NCBI GenBank assembly: GCA_036362985.1
Contig: JAYGXS010000007.1
Coordinates: 5,119,422-5,183,421 of the forward strand
Source of the DNA: Ligula intestinalis
Lineage: Eukaryota; Platyhelminthes; Cestoda; Diphyllobothriidea; Diphyllobothriidae
Length of the DNA stretch: 64,000 nucleotides
Reading direction: 5' to 3'
Part shown: positions 33,440 through 44,475 of the stretch, piece after piece
Numbering within the stretch: position 1 is the first letter of the stretch
How the letters are laid out: each line of letters begins with the position of its first letter
Notes under the pieces: model-generated
The model's input: only the letters and a program-made list of their open reading frames with translations
What the model was told of the DNA's origin: nothing
Database searches by the model: none
Program-made: the position numbers and the translations under genes

Positions 33440-33880
33440 TAAATTGTTGCTCATATCAACGTTTGTGGACGAGGCCTAAGTTTACGCCAAGCTATATGCA
33501 TAAAGATCCTATGTCGATTGGATACTCACAAATGGAGATACTGGACCATCGACAATAATGGTGACTCCATCCTTAACCTAATTATGTTGAAGAGCTTATA
33601 CTTTGCGATCCTTATCAACGCATTTGGGTGAGGTCTTAAAATAGGCACGAATCATTTAAACGCACACAAAATTCCCATCTTAAAAAGAACGCAGTGATGT
33701 TTTCATCATCCAGTTTCTAGGCCTATCTACTATATCTATAGTAAATATAGATATCATATGTCTTTTGTATAACGGTTAATAGAGACGCAGGAAAGTCGGT
33801 GATAATGGGGGCTTAACCTCAACGTAAGCCTTTTGATAGGCTAATTATTTGTGACCCTTATCAAATTTGAAAAAATTCCC
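33440..33880 (+). repeat. Degenerate satellite-like repeat R7, unit groups 3 and 4
   Basis: It runs parallel to 29,945-30,285 over nearly its whole length ('gtggacgaggcctaa', 'atgcataaagatcctatgtc', 'ccttaacctaatt', 'catcatccagtttctagg'), followed by a shorter unit at 33,785-33,880 ending just before the ribozyme-like motif. Confidence 0.65.
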
Positions 33881-33901
33881 ATTAAATAATTCAGAACACA
33901 A

Positions 33902-33944
33902 TTTTGGCGAGCGAGCGCTTTCAGTAACTTCTCATCAGGCCAAA
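33902..33944 (-). ncRNA. Candidate hammerhead ribozyme (complete core)
   Basis: Read on the - strand: stem I 5' strand TTTGGC, core CTGATGA, a short stem II region (GAAGTTACT), core GAAA, stem III (GCG...CGC, with A15.1-U16.1), cleavage-site TC, and stem I 3' strand GCCAAA. Stem I is 6 perfect pairs and stem III 3 to 4 pairs. Stem II is weak (about two pairs), the main departure from a type I hammerhead. It lies about 180 bases downstream of the endonuclease frame of the PLE on the same strand, where PLE ribozymes have been reported in the terminal repeat. Confidence 0.75.
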
Positions 33945-34029
33945 CCGTTACAAAGGAAGTTTAAATTTAAAGATCGATAGTTTGTCTTTCTTTACATGCA
34001 GCGTCCAATCAGAGCGCGGAAATGTGCAG

Positions 34030-34970
34030 CCAGTTAGGTAATCGTTGGCCATGCCAAGTTGGGGCTTGCACGAGATTCTTTTGTGCACACAAAACTGGTT
34101 TCCTCAATCTGATTGCAGTTGCTTATGCTGTTGCCGGCAAACGTTGACCCAGGGACTTTGGGTAGTTTGGTGGGACCTTGTAAATTACCTTAAAGGCTTC
34201 GCTTGGGTCCACACGATATCCGTTGTGAACCAGGTGTGCGAGGATAGAACTGTTTATGCTTTTGGTCTCGCCTTTGGCTAGCCATGCCGGGAGGTGTTCC
34301 CGTATTCTTTTAGATAAGCGCCTACTCGTGCGACCGATATAACCAGCTCCACAGGAGCAAGTAAATGAGAAGATGCACATACGCGTGGTCTGAGTTGGCA
34401 GTTTATCCTTACCCTCACCGTGCAGTACCGGGTTGGTTGAAAATAACACCTGAATTTTCGCTGCTAGGAAGATTTGTGCTACGGCTTGCTTGAGGCGTCT
34501 GCTTAAGAGTTCGCTTGCTGCATCCCCTTGTAAAGGGACTTTGAGGAATAGCGTCTTCTTTTCCACCGTGGGTACGGTGGGCTGTGTTCTTTTCTCCATC
34601 ATATTCTTTATGATGAATCTGTACGGATATCCGTTCTCTCGAAGCACGTCCTGGATTTTCTGGAGCTCCATTTCAATAGTGCCAGCTGAGCAGATTTTTC
34701 TGGCTCTTTGCATTAAGCAGCGGACAAAGTTACGCTTCCGTTGGATAGGTACAAAACTGCTAAAGTTAATATACTGTCCGAACCAGGTTGTTTGTGATAA
34801 ACGCTCCTTTGTATGCCACCGTCAGGTCTGTGACTTAGGAGGACTTCCAAGAAAGAAAGCGAACCTGCCGTCTCCACCTCCAAGGTGAATTTAATGGAGG
34901 GGTGTGCTTGATTAACAGTATGTAGAAGTGCCTTAGCTTACGTACAAATATACGGGCAAACCACTAAAAT
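34030..34970 (-). pseudogene. Penelope-like element, second family: RT C-terminus and GIY-YIG endonuclease
   Basis: From high to low coordinates: the end of the RT domain (HPSIKFTLEVETAGS, SFLEVLLSHRPDGGIQRSVY, about 34,780-34,940), a frame break near 34,740, then an open frame 34,713-34,123. That frame has RARKICSAGTIEMELQKI, RENGYPYRFIIKNMM and the nuclease block TCSCGAGYIGRTSRRLSKRI followed by REHLPAWLA, with the YIG, Arg and Glu-His features of GIY-YIG nucleases. A TAA at 34,123 is followed in frame by RLRKPVLCAQKNLVQA, which belongs to the usual C-terminus, so the stop is probably a mutation. 5'-truncated; no intact polymerase. Confidence 0.9.
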
Positions 34971-35059
34971 GCATGAAAAAGCCCCGTTTTAGACTAAACG
35001 GTGGGATGGTTCTGTTCCCCTGTAGCTAGGTGCATTTACTGTATAATTCTTTCCTGCCG

Positions 35060-35395
35060 CTTTGAAGGTATGCTCTCTATCAACTCCTGTGGACGATACC
35101 GTACTTTTGGTAAAAAGTGAACGACGACAAAATCATTCCATTTCAACTTGAGCGCTGCAAAGACTCTATTCCCAGCTGCCTAGCTCTGTATAGTATATAT
35201 CCAGTAGATCTCTATGCATAGAGATCATATGTCCATTGGCTATTTTTAATGGAGATACTGGACAATCGGCGAAAATGGTTGCCTTTGCTTCCACCTCATT
35301 CTGTTCAAGGGCATTTAATTTATGACGCTTATCAGCTTATGTGGATGAGGCCTTATTCGAGGAGCAAATTGAAGGCAAAATCATGCAACACACCA
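35060..35395 (+). repeat. Degenerate satellite-like repeat R7, unit group 5
   Basis: Blocks 'tatcaactcctgtggacga', 'atgtccattgg', 'ggagatactggacaatcgg', 'ttctgttcaagg' and 'gtggatgaggccttatt' follow the order of the other groups. It also contains the perfect 20-base palindrome at 35,207-35,226. Confidence 0.6.
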
Positions 35396-35860
35396 CTCCT
35401 TCCTATTTTAAACTAAACTGTACAGCTTTTTGAGCAGTGAAGTTGTTCGAATTCAGTCTATCCAGACTTGTTATTTGGGGATCCTTCTGGCATTGAGACA
35501 GCAACTAGCTCTAAATAGTCATCCTAGTTTCCTTTGTTCTTTGTCAGTAATATTCTTCTACCCATATCATTAACAGCCTTCGAGAGAGGGCCCAGAACGC
35601 GCCCGGGAAGAGAAGTCATCAACCGGTAACGAAATATGTGACCAAAGACGTTCAAGATACTGAGACTGAACAACACAGATGCGGAAAATATTTATACAGT
35701 CTGTTTCGGACGTATTTGCCTTTACTTCAAAAAGTCATAGTTCAAGTTTACTGCTCGGAGTGTACACATGCGCTCGAATACGGCACATGACACTCGATCA
35801 ATAAAAATTCTGATTTGGGTAAAGAAAGAGGAGCATTGATGACTACTGGGGCAATTGTTT

Positions 35861-35909
35861 TGTTATCCTGAACTTTCGAACTCTTCCAGGAGTCCATCTT
35901 CAGATGAAC
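35861..35909 (-). ncRNA. Hammerhead-like motif (free-standing)
   Basis: On the - strand: CTGAAGA (fits CUGANGA), then a 6-pair stem GGACTC/GAGTTC with a 6-base loop (one G-T pair), then GAAAGTTC (GAAA plus a TC cleavage-like pair), then AGGATAAC. The same motif in decayed form is at 29,486-29,533. No PLE frame adjoins it. Confidence 0.55.
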
Positions 35910-36079
35910 AATGACAAGAGCTGGTATGTTATAAACTGTAAGGATTCGTTAGGGGATATGAAATGCCTATCAAAAGGAAGGTATAGGGACCAGTAAAGGG
36001 GTATACATTAATTAACTGTCACTGACATAAAGAGTTGTCTGGGCATCATCAAAAGAATTATAGAGTAGGTGCGCTTGTA

Positions 36080-36190
36080 GTGGCGTCTGCCGTCCGATGC
36101 CCTCCATTGCTTTGTCTGGTGTCATTGTTCGAGGCCATCTGCCTCTACTAAGTACCCATGTTTTGAAGATCGCAGTTGCTCGGGTTTAAT
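36080..36190 (+). repeat. Dispersed repeat R1, copy 3 (internally deleted)
   Basis: It joins the left part of the 40.3-kb copy ('gccctcc', 'gtcattg...gaggcca(g/t)ctgcc') directly to its right end ('tctac(t/a)(t/a)agta', 'catg(g/t)t...gaagatcgcagt'). About 290 bases between are missing, perhaps by deletion. Confidence 0.6.
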
Positions 36191-39100
36191 AATAATAATA
36201 AGTTGTATATTTCAGGCCCAATGGGCCTCATCAATAAACCAAAAATTCAATAACACAAAGTAATAGGAATAATTGGTTTAACAAACAGTATCCGTAGTCT
36301 ATAGCTATAAGACGAGTATAACTGTTTAGAAGCGAATTTGTTCGATTCGAAAAAAAAGAATATTGCAGTGTCCTGCGGAAGGTGAAATTCAAGGGCACAC
36401 ACAGATGAGCCACATCGTTATCTATATTCTGACTATGTATTTTGGTACCCACTGCCTCTGTTAGTAAGGGGGGGGGCTTGGAAGGAAACTCAGTCGAAGC
36501 TGAGCGTGGGGCAGAACAATAGGTATTAACGAAACATTACTGGTATAGACGGGTTCCCGGCACTACACTCGGGTTCCCAAACCGGTACGGTATAATGGAA
36601 CATAGGGAACCCACCAGTTTATGATCGTGATGGGCACCGCCGTATGAGATCCAAAAGTCCGTCAAATCTTCAAGACCATCGTTGTGGATGTCTGAAATGT
36701 GACCAAATATAAGGCCCTGAGGATGGTTGATGACCAGCGAAACGAGAGCCGTCAAGACTGCGTCCTGATTCCGGGGTACAAGAGTCAAAAAGGAAGGTAG
36801 TTTCAAGAAGGGATCCTAAATTCCCGATGGTCCTTTCTCTGGATAATGGAGAAAGCTGTGCGGAAAAGCGGAGAAAAACAATAAGCTAATAGATTCCGTG
36901 TTAAGATAAATGTGCAGTCTTCGCTTGAATTCACAAAGACTAGTCAACGCCCGAATATCAATTGGCAAATTATTCCAAAGATAGCAATACCTAGAAGCAA
37001 AAAATAGAGATCGCTTAAAAGTGAAAGAAGCAGGAGGAGGTATAATCAACGTTGAATTTCTTAAGTTGTAAGGGCGAGTAACGGGAGTAAGGGCAGAAAT
37101 CTTGGGGAGATTTGAACTATTATTAAGGCAAAACAGGAGACAAAACCCTGTTTTCAGTCTCCTGACCCAAAGAAATTTCAGTTTCGTTATCTCACATCTA
37201 TCTGAGTAGGAAGTATCTGAAAATGCCGGATAGAGGAACCTTTTAGTGAATCCTCTTTGGACACATTTAATTTTGAACGGCTAAATTCGTTCATTAGACC
37301 GAAGAATGGACAACATTATTCGAGAATAGGAAGCACATACATACAATAAACTCATCATTTCGGGGAGGTAGAAATTATAAACGATAAAGCTGCATATCTG
37401 AGCAGCTTTTGCTGCAATTCTATCAGCGTGAGGTGAAAGAGCTAATTTATTGGTGTAACTTAAACCTAAGTCTTTAATGTCAGAACATTCAATCATGGGG
37501 CAATCTTGAAAAATGATAGGCTGTGGTAGCCTTTCAGGCCCAAAAACACATGAACTGGCACTTAGAAGGCGAGAACTCCATCTGCCACGTGGAGCTCCAC
37601 GCAGATAGAGCGTCCAAATCCGAATAAATGCGTTCTAAGCATCGCTCAGCCGTAGAATTAGAGAAGGGTATACAAATTTCAAGTCGTCCGCGTATATATA
37701 CGATTGAGAGTGTTTAACTATTGTTGAAATATCATACATATAAAGCAAGAACAACAGGGGCCCCAGAACGGTACCTTAAAGGACACCGCTTAAAATAGCG
37801 GTAGGGGTAGAGTATGAGGACCCCACTAACACCTGTTTTTTCGATTAGAAAAATATGATCTAATAAAGTCAATGAGAGGACTACAAAATCCTATAGCCTC
37901 TAGTTTGGCTAGTAGTCTTCTATGAGGTACTTTATCAAATGCCTTACTAAGATCAAAATAGATGACCACCACAGACAAATAATCGTTACGAAGAGAAGTA
38001 AGGAGATGAAGAAAAAACGTATGACATGTTTCACAAGATCGGTCCGGTAAAAAACCATATTTTATTGCTTATGCAAAAATCTGTAATTGTATTGGTGATC
38101 AATTTTTCAAACAGTTTAACTCGAGAAGATGTTTTATGAACATCGCGATAATTTTTAATGTCAGATCTAGAACTAGATTTTAAAACTGGAATTACAATAG
38201 AATTTTTCCAAGAATCAGGACAAAAACCGTTTTTCGAGAAATATTGTAAATAATTTGCTCAGTAAAGGAGGAAAATCTCTTAATTGCTTAATAAATGAGT
38301 TTTGAATGTTATCCGTCCCGACTGAATGCGAATTGTTGAGACGAGCTATTTCTTTATGAATACTTTTAGGTGAGAAATCAATTGAATTGAGATTTGCATC
38401 ACACATCAGAGGTATTTCGGTTGTTGGATGAGTCTCAATTGTAAAGAACTTGGCGAAGAAGGAATTGAACATTTCTGCTTTTGCCAAATCCTCTGTAACA
38501 AAATAATAATTACTATAGAGTACAGGTGGGATGACTTTCTGAAACTTAGCGGATGACCGAAAACGGAAGACTTGAGCAACGGATTTGGAAGAGTAAGCAT
38601 CATTTAGTGCCTGAGACTCTCTATGTCTATCTCGTGCAAGCCTTTTTTAGCGTTACTTCAAATATTTGCGCTATCCTTATGTGCACCGACAAAGAGCTAT
38701 TAAAGGGATCCTTAAGTTGCTCCCGTAACTTTTTAAGGCTATTTTGGAGAAAATGTGGAACGGTAGAGGAAGCTGAATTCGATTTAATAGGATTAAGTGG
38801 GATGAAAGTCTGAATTTTTTTGTAAGGTTTTGTAAAAGTTCATTGAAAAAGATTGGATCATTAGTTGAAAAAATAGCATGCAAATCTAGAGTACTTGCGA
38901 AGTCATATATGAGTTCAAGGTTTGCGTTAGCAAAATCGAGGTTATTGCATTTTACCTCAGGCTTTTTAGAAAGAGAGAAAAACAACAATGAATTAATGCG
39001 TGGTCACTTGTAAAGAGATCACGATGAAAATTCATAAAGAGAGGGTGGACGTCATTTGTAAAAATTAAATCTAATATGCTCTAATTTCTAGTCACTGAAC

Positions 39101-39790
39101 TGACCAGTTGTGACATGTTTGCAAAGTTAATAGTTGCTACCAATTTTTGAAATTTTGGCGGACAAGTATTTGCCTCCCAGTCAACGTCTGGCAGATTAAA
39201 ATCACCTATGATTATTTTGACATCAACTTCAGCTTCTGCAACTTTTGCAAACAGTTCGCAGAGCGCACTTTCATTACCAGAATAACATATGGGATTATAG
39301 ACACAGTCAATTACAGTTTTTTCATTGTGTGGGAGGATGACTGAAATAAAGCAAACATCTTCCGAAAACGATGAAATGCTCAGATGAAACGGGAAATGTA
39401 CAAAAGATGATTTGATATAAAGAAGGCAACCACCGCCACGTTTTTCAATTCGGTCTTGTCGGTACTAACTAAAATTATCTTTAGCGAGCGTTGAGTCAGG
39501 AATCAAAGAGTGAGCCCAAGATTCAGTGATACAAATAACATCTGGATCAAGCTCAAAAGCTACTGTTCTGAGCTCTGTCATTTTATTTACAACTGATCTC
39601 GCATTCAGAGAAACTATACTGAGCGTATCCCTGAGATGCAGGTTACGCTCATCCGTATTTATAAAAAAGGAAAACTTGGAAAGCTAACTTAACCCCCTGC
39701 GATATTGTGACCGTCCGACGTGATCTGTACACGCAACTTTTTATTTGGTTTGCTGTCCCTCCGTGTTTTTTGGACTTTCCGACGTGTTCT
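36191..39790 (-). mobile_element. LINE C: CR1-like element with endonuclease and RT, broken
   Basis: From about 39,680 downwards it encodes an apurinic-type endonuclease (LNARSVVNKMTEL, DVICITESW, then GDFNLPDVDW and SDHALI) followed by reverse transcriptase: SVGTDNIQNSFIKQL, a DLSKAFDKVPHRRLL block near 37,940, GTVLGPLLFLLY near 37,760, the catalytic YADD near 37,690, then a C-terminal tail (WNNLPIDIRAL) ending near 36,816. A long 3' region ends in 'gggcct...aaatatacaa' plus (ATT)n at 36,191-36,240. Stops and frameshifts occur throughout, so it is inactive, but it is nearly full length. It belongs to the same family as LINE A. Confidence 0.9.
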
Positions 39791-39799
39791 TGCGTATTA

Positions 39800-40240
39800 A
39801 GTGATCTGCAGTCGTGATTTCCGTGTGGTTTGTCTCAATCATTTTCAAACCTCCCTCGTCTTCAATTGAGTTTTTTCCTGTGTCATCCGATGTGAGTGCG
39901 ATATGGAGACTTTCTGCGAGGTCGAGATCTTTAACCGCTCACAGCCCATTCAACTTAGGTCATGGTTACTTCCCAATCAAACAGAGATTTCCCTTTATGA
40001 GTGTCAGCACCCAGATCTCCTTCCCAATCTCTGACCCTTATTCTATTGCCAACGATTCTTCTCGGTTCAACTCATACTGAGACGGCATACGAATTTTCTT
40101 TTGACGTTTTACCGAACCACCGGCTTACTCCAGCCGCCCCTGCAACCTGGCTTATTAATGTCAACCACAACTGCTCACGCTGTTTGCAACTCTACCTTAG
40201 AATGTGACTCCCTTACTAAATTTAATTAGTCTTCCTCCGT
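39800..40240. other. Unassigned, 5' side of LINE C
   Basis: The frames at 39,814-40,080 and 40,001-40,207 overlap in different frames and show no domain. This may be the far 5' end of LINE C read antisense, or unrelated sequence. Confidence 0.35.
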
Positions 40241-40249
40241 TCGGATTCT

Positions 40250-40680
40250 TTCAGTATCCTTGCTGCAGTCTAGGAGGGGAGCATTTGTAGTGTTCGCTGC
40301 CGGACGACGCCCTCCGGCGTCATTGGTCAAGGCCAGCTGCCTCAAGGTCATCCAATACCTCAGTCGGTGCTTACAGTCGCGCTGACCTGCAGAGCCTTGA
40401 CCTTCTTCTACTCGGACACACACACGTGCGTCTAGGTTCTCGCGGCTGCCCAAGCACCACTCGAACAAGTCCCTTTTTCCCTACCCTCCGCTGCTAGTCG
40501 TCACTTAGGACAACGGCGGTCCAGCGGAATGATGTGTGTTCCGAAGTTTAACTTCTTTCCATCTATTCTCCGTTCCTTTGTGTACACAATAAACTATTCC
40601 TTCTATTCTGGCCTTCCCAATACTTCTCCCCTCTACTTAGTAACCATGGTCTGAAGATCGCAGTCGCTAGAATTTAACTG
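40250..40680 (+). repeat. Dispersed repeat R1, copy 2
   Basis: Longest copy of the family, inverted relative to 1,068-1,480 and parallel to the deleted copy at 36,080-36,190. It holds a short ACACAC tract at about 40,420. Confidence 0.65.
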
Positions 40681-41226
40681 GCTAAATCCTCTGTGATACG
40701 TAAATAAAAAGTAAGTTAGGGACGTCTGGACGAGACTGCACGTGACTGCGCAGGGCTCTGTATGCCGCTGCCAATTCGGTGCATCGACTGACTGAAGTCT
40801 CGTCTGTGGACCAGGCTTAAATAAATTATCAATTCGTCTTGTCTCCAGCGTGAGCGAGTACCTTAACGGCAGCCAAATAAACTCGTGCTCTGTCTTATAG
40901 ACGTAAGCCGCAAATTGCAATGGTTCGTAGCCTCTTCGTACAGCCAGCTAATGTTCATGTATGCACGATCCGTGTATGCGTTCAGTTTGGTCCGTTTAGT
41001 TGCACGGAAAGCTTAGGCATGGGATGCGATATACTATCCCAGATTGTCCATCTGGATTAAACCGGTCTACAAAAGATTACAGATCTGATGAAAGGTTGGG
41101 AATATTGGGATATAACACACATCTGAGGTTGCTTATTTAATTAATTGAGTTGATTGGAGGCGCAAAGTACTGTTTACTAGAATTGAATTCCGTTCAGATG
41201 AGTAACCTTGGAGAAAAAAGAGGTAG

Positions 41227-41703
41227 AAGCGGGCGAAATCCAGCGTTTGTTAATATCCAAGGAATTTTCTACGCTATCAAATGCTGTGGGAAAGAACTTC
41301 TTGTTTGTGCATTGTGCACTATAAAAGAACATTCATGCTGAGCAGAAACTTTTTAATCATAAACAATTACAATAAACCTGTCCTAGGTAGCTATCTTCCT
41401 TTGTCTTAGTTACTCCCCGAGAATCTCATTCTGATAACCATCCGTACCTCCACAATTGGTTTGACATTTTAGGCGCCTTCACATGTGTCACAATGACTAA
41501 TCATTAATGAAGACTTCGAAACATACAGCATATTTAAGTTTACATAAGTTTAGCTGTAGACTGACTTTGCAAACAATTATGGATAAAAGAATGTGATTAA
41601 AGCTTGGGCAACAAATAATTTAATTTTTTTTCTCTCGGTCGCACGAAATAGGGTAAAAGTTAGTTCATTAAACCCTAGCCTGACCCATAGATACAATTTT
41701 GAA
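41227..41703 (+). repeat. 470-bp dispersed repeat R8, copy 1
   Basis: Near-identical to 52,900-53,367 over about 470 bases (by eye about nine bases in ten match; ends are sharp on both sides: 'gaaatccag(c/t)g' and 'cctgacccataga'). The copies share 'ctccccgagaatctcattctg', 'ttaatgaagacttcg' and 'cttgggcaacaaataattt'. No open frame, tRNA head or terminal inverted repeat was found. Confidence 0.85.
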
Positions 41704-41743
41704 GGTTAGTCTATGATCAGCAAACATAGTCGTGGTACTCGTC

Positions 41744-43120
41744 CTAGAGAAACCTGATCGTCTCAGAGTTTTTGTCGAATTGAACAAGATTTAAAAAGAT
41801 TTTCGTGAGTTTTCCAAAAATGTACATTTTGGACTCGAATATACCCCAGAAAGGGATCACCCAGTTATTTTTAAATGGTTTATAGGATAGAATTAAGGTC
41901 TTTCCTACTAAACAAATCGAAGAGTTTCTTGGTGTTTGGTGAGAGTTTGCCGCAGTAAGCGGCTGCAACTGGTTGTTGACCTATTGGCGCAGAACTGGAC
42001 GGACAGTAGTGTAGGAGGCGTCAGTGGTAAGCATCAGCTGTGCGTCCGCATCGGTGCTCAGATGATAAGGCATACTGGCATCCATGAGTGCTTTTTTGGC
42101 TACTTTAAATACTGCAAGAGCGGTGTCCGATAGCTGTAACAATTTGGCTTTTGACTTGAGAAGATCCGCCAAAGAAGCCAGAATCGTTGAGCAGTTTGGA
42201 ATAAAACGTCGGTAATAGTTGACCGATTAAACGACGAAGTTGGTTAGTTGTTTTGGGAGCGGGGAAAGGGTTACACGATTTGTACGTTATCTTAAAGTGG
42301 TGTCATTCCGTGCTGATCGACGTGCTTACCAACGAAATCCAGAGAAGTAACACCAAAGCGGCACTTTAAACGTTCAGCTGGAAAACATTTTGCTAAAAAA
42401 GATCGAAAACTTGGTGCGGGTTCTGAGGATTTTCCTTATGTGAAGAGTTTGCGACAAGCATGTCATCTATGTACACGAACGTGAAAGGAAGATGAAAGGC
42501 TGGAAGGTTTGGGCCACGTAACGCAAACGGAAAAGCATGCGCAGAAATTCAAACAGAGCGAAAGGCGTCATGACATCAGTCTTTGGGATATAATCCTCCT
42601 CGACGAGTATTTGATACTAAGATCTCACGAGGTTAATCTTGGACAGCATGTGTGAGAAGTCATGAATGTGGGGTATCGGGTATCGGTGCAGGACTATTGC
42701 GCTGTCCAGAGTACGATAATCACCGCATGGTCTCCAATCGTCGGATGACTTTTTGGGTACAATGTGCAGTGGAGATGCTTATGGACAAGAAGATGGCGGG
42801 ATAATCCCCAAACTCAATATTTGCTCGAACTTGTTCTTCGCGATCCGAAGCTTCTCAGGGTAGAGCCGACGTGAATAAGAATGGACAGGGCGTCCAGTAG
42901 TGCCAATGTGGTGACGGTGTGCGTGTTGAACCTGGTCAGTGAACTGACATGGCTTAGCGAGGGACGAAAAGCCCTTAAAATATCAGAAAGTGGCGGGCTT
43001 GGCAAGCCGATGTGTATGCCGGCTGAAGGTCCATGAACAGCAATTCCAAAAGTGAAGAGTTTGTTGTTGTAATCAATAAGTTTCCAATGCTTCAAGACAA
43101 CAACGATGGAGAATGCTTGC
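41744..43120 (-). pseudogene. Gypsy element X: end of protease, RT and start of RNase H
   Basis: On the - strand it begins after the LINE A junction with the last protease residues, then the linker, [19 protein letters not shown] (about 42,730-42,780), the catalytic YIDD in FVYIDDMLVA (42,451-42,480) and, at 42,172-41,981, the end of RT and start of RNase H (STDADAQLMLTTDAS). It decays before 41,744. Stops and frameshifts are many. The upstream gag and protease halves lie at 48,380-48,564 and 50,781-51,005 because later insertions split the element. Confidence 0.9.
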
Positions 43121-44475
43121 TTCTACGAAAATGGCTAGCACGGTTCGTACCTATCATGCTTTTGACCTAGCTGCTATTAATTTAATTAACAACTTCATGG
43201 ACTCACTAGACTGGCAGCAGCTCTCCTCCACGAACAGTGCAACAATTATCGGTGACTTAATGATGGCTATTTCAAATAACATTTTGGAATTTGTGCCGAT
43301 CAAAATAATTAAGCCTTATACTTCGGACCCCACCGTTCCTCACTTTCTATTGCCTAGACTTAGGAAATTGTAAAACAGTTGAATGATCAATTTACTAGTT
43401 CAGTATCTGTGCACCTCAAAATCGCAGAGATTTTCGAATTCGCGTCTTAGATTTGGCTTGCACGTAAAACACAGAGGGAATCCTGCGCACTCAACGAGTT
43501 AAACTCTGCCAAATCTATTGCCCAGCTGTTCCGTCGTCGGTCCTCCGCTAACCGAGGTCACGAAATACCCCCTTTACTGAATGAAGATAAAAAATTTGTG
43601 CTAGATGAGTCTGACAAGGCTGACCTGTTTAATGCATTCTTTGCAAAGCCTCTTACGATGGAATCTGAAACGGTCCCGTCGTTTCAGCCATTCTTAGTCA
43701 ATACTATCAGTACCATTGATTTATCCATAGAAGTAATTCGTAAGCAAATTATCCGTCTGAAAACTCGCACTCCTCGGTAATTGACGGTATTCCAAACTCG
43801 CTTATCAAGAGATTGCTTTGTCATCTTTTCTCAACCTATCTTCTTAACGGTTTCTTTCCTGACTCATGGAAGACATCTATTATTCTTCCAGTATTAAAGT
43901 CAGGATCTTGTTCGGACGTAAATAACTACCGAGGTGATCATAAAACCCCGGCCCTAGTCAAACTTTTGGAAAAGATCATTGTTAATCATATTCTCGATTT
44001 TTGTGTAGAAAATAAACTACTAAGCGCCTTACAGCATAGATTTCTACCTGGAAGATCATGGGAAACCTGTCACTTGGCATTTCTTAACCTCGTTACTTCA
44101 CTTCGTAATGAACAGCAATCCGTCATCGTGATTTACTTTGACCTCAGTAAAGCTTTTGACAGGGTGCCGTACCGGCGTCTTTTAGTGAAACTGGAAGCCC
44201 TAGGTATCAGGCCTCCTCTCCCCGATTTCATTGCCTCCTACCTGTCTAACCGCAGCCAATAAGTCTTAGTAGGCAATAGTTACTCGATGCCTCAGCCGAT
44301 CGCGAGTGGCGTTTTACAAAGCACGGTTTTATGTCCCCTCCTTTTTATCCTTTACATTAATGAAATTTCAACAGTGCTAAATAACTCAGAAAAGTTTATG
44401 TATGCTGATGACCTTAAGTGTATTTACTCATTTTCCAAGGACACGGCCAGAAGTTGCGTTGATCATTTGGTCTAA

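Noticed and set aside
34490..34888. 132-codon + strand frame
   Set aside because: It is antisense to the PLE nuclease frame.
39814..40207. Gene candidate between LINE C and repeat R1
   Set aside because: The two frames overlap in different phases, with no motif, splice pattern or match elsewhere in the window.
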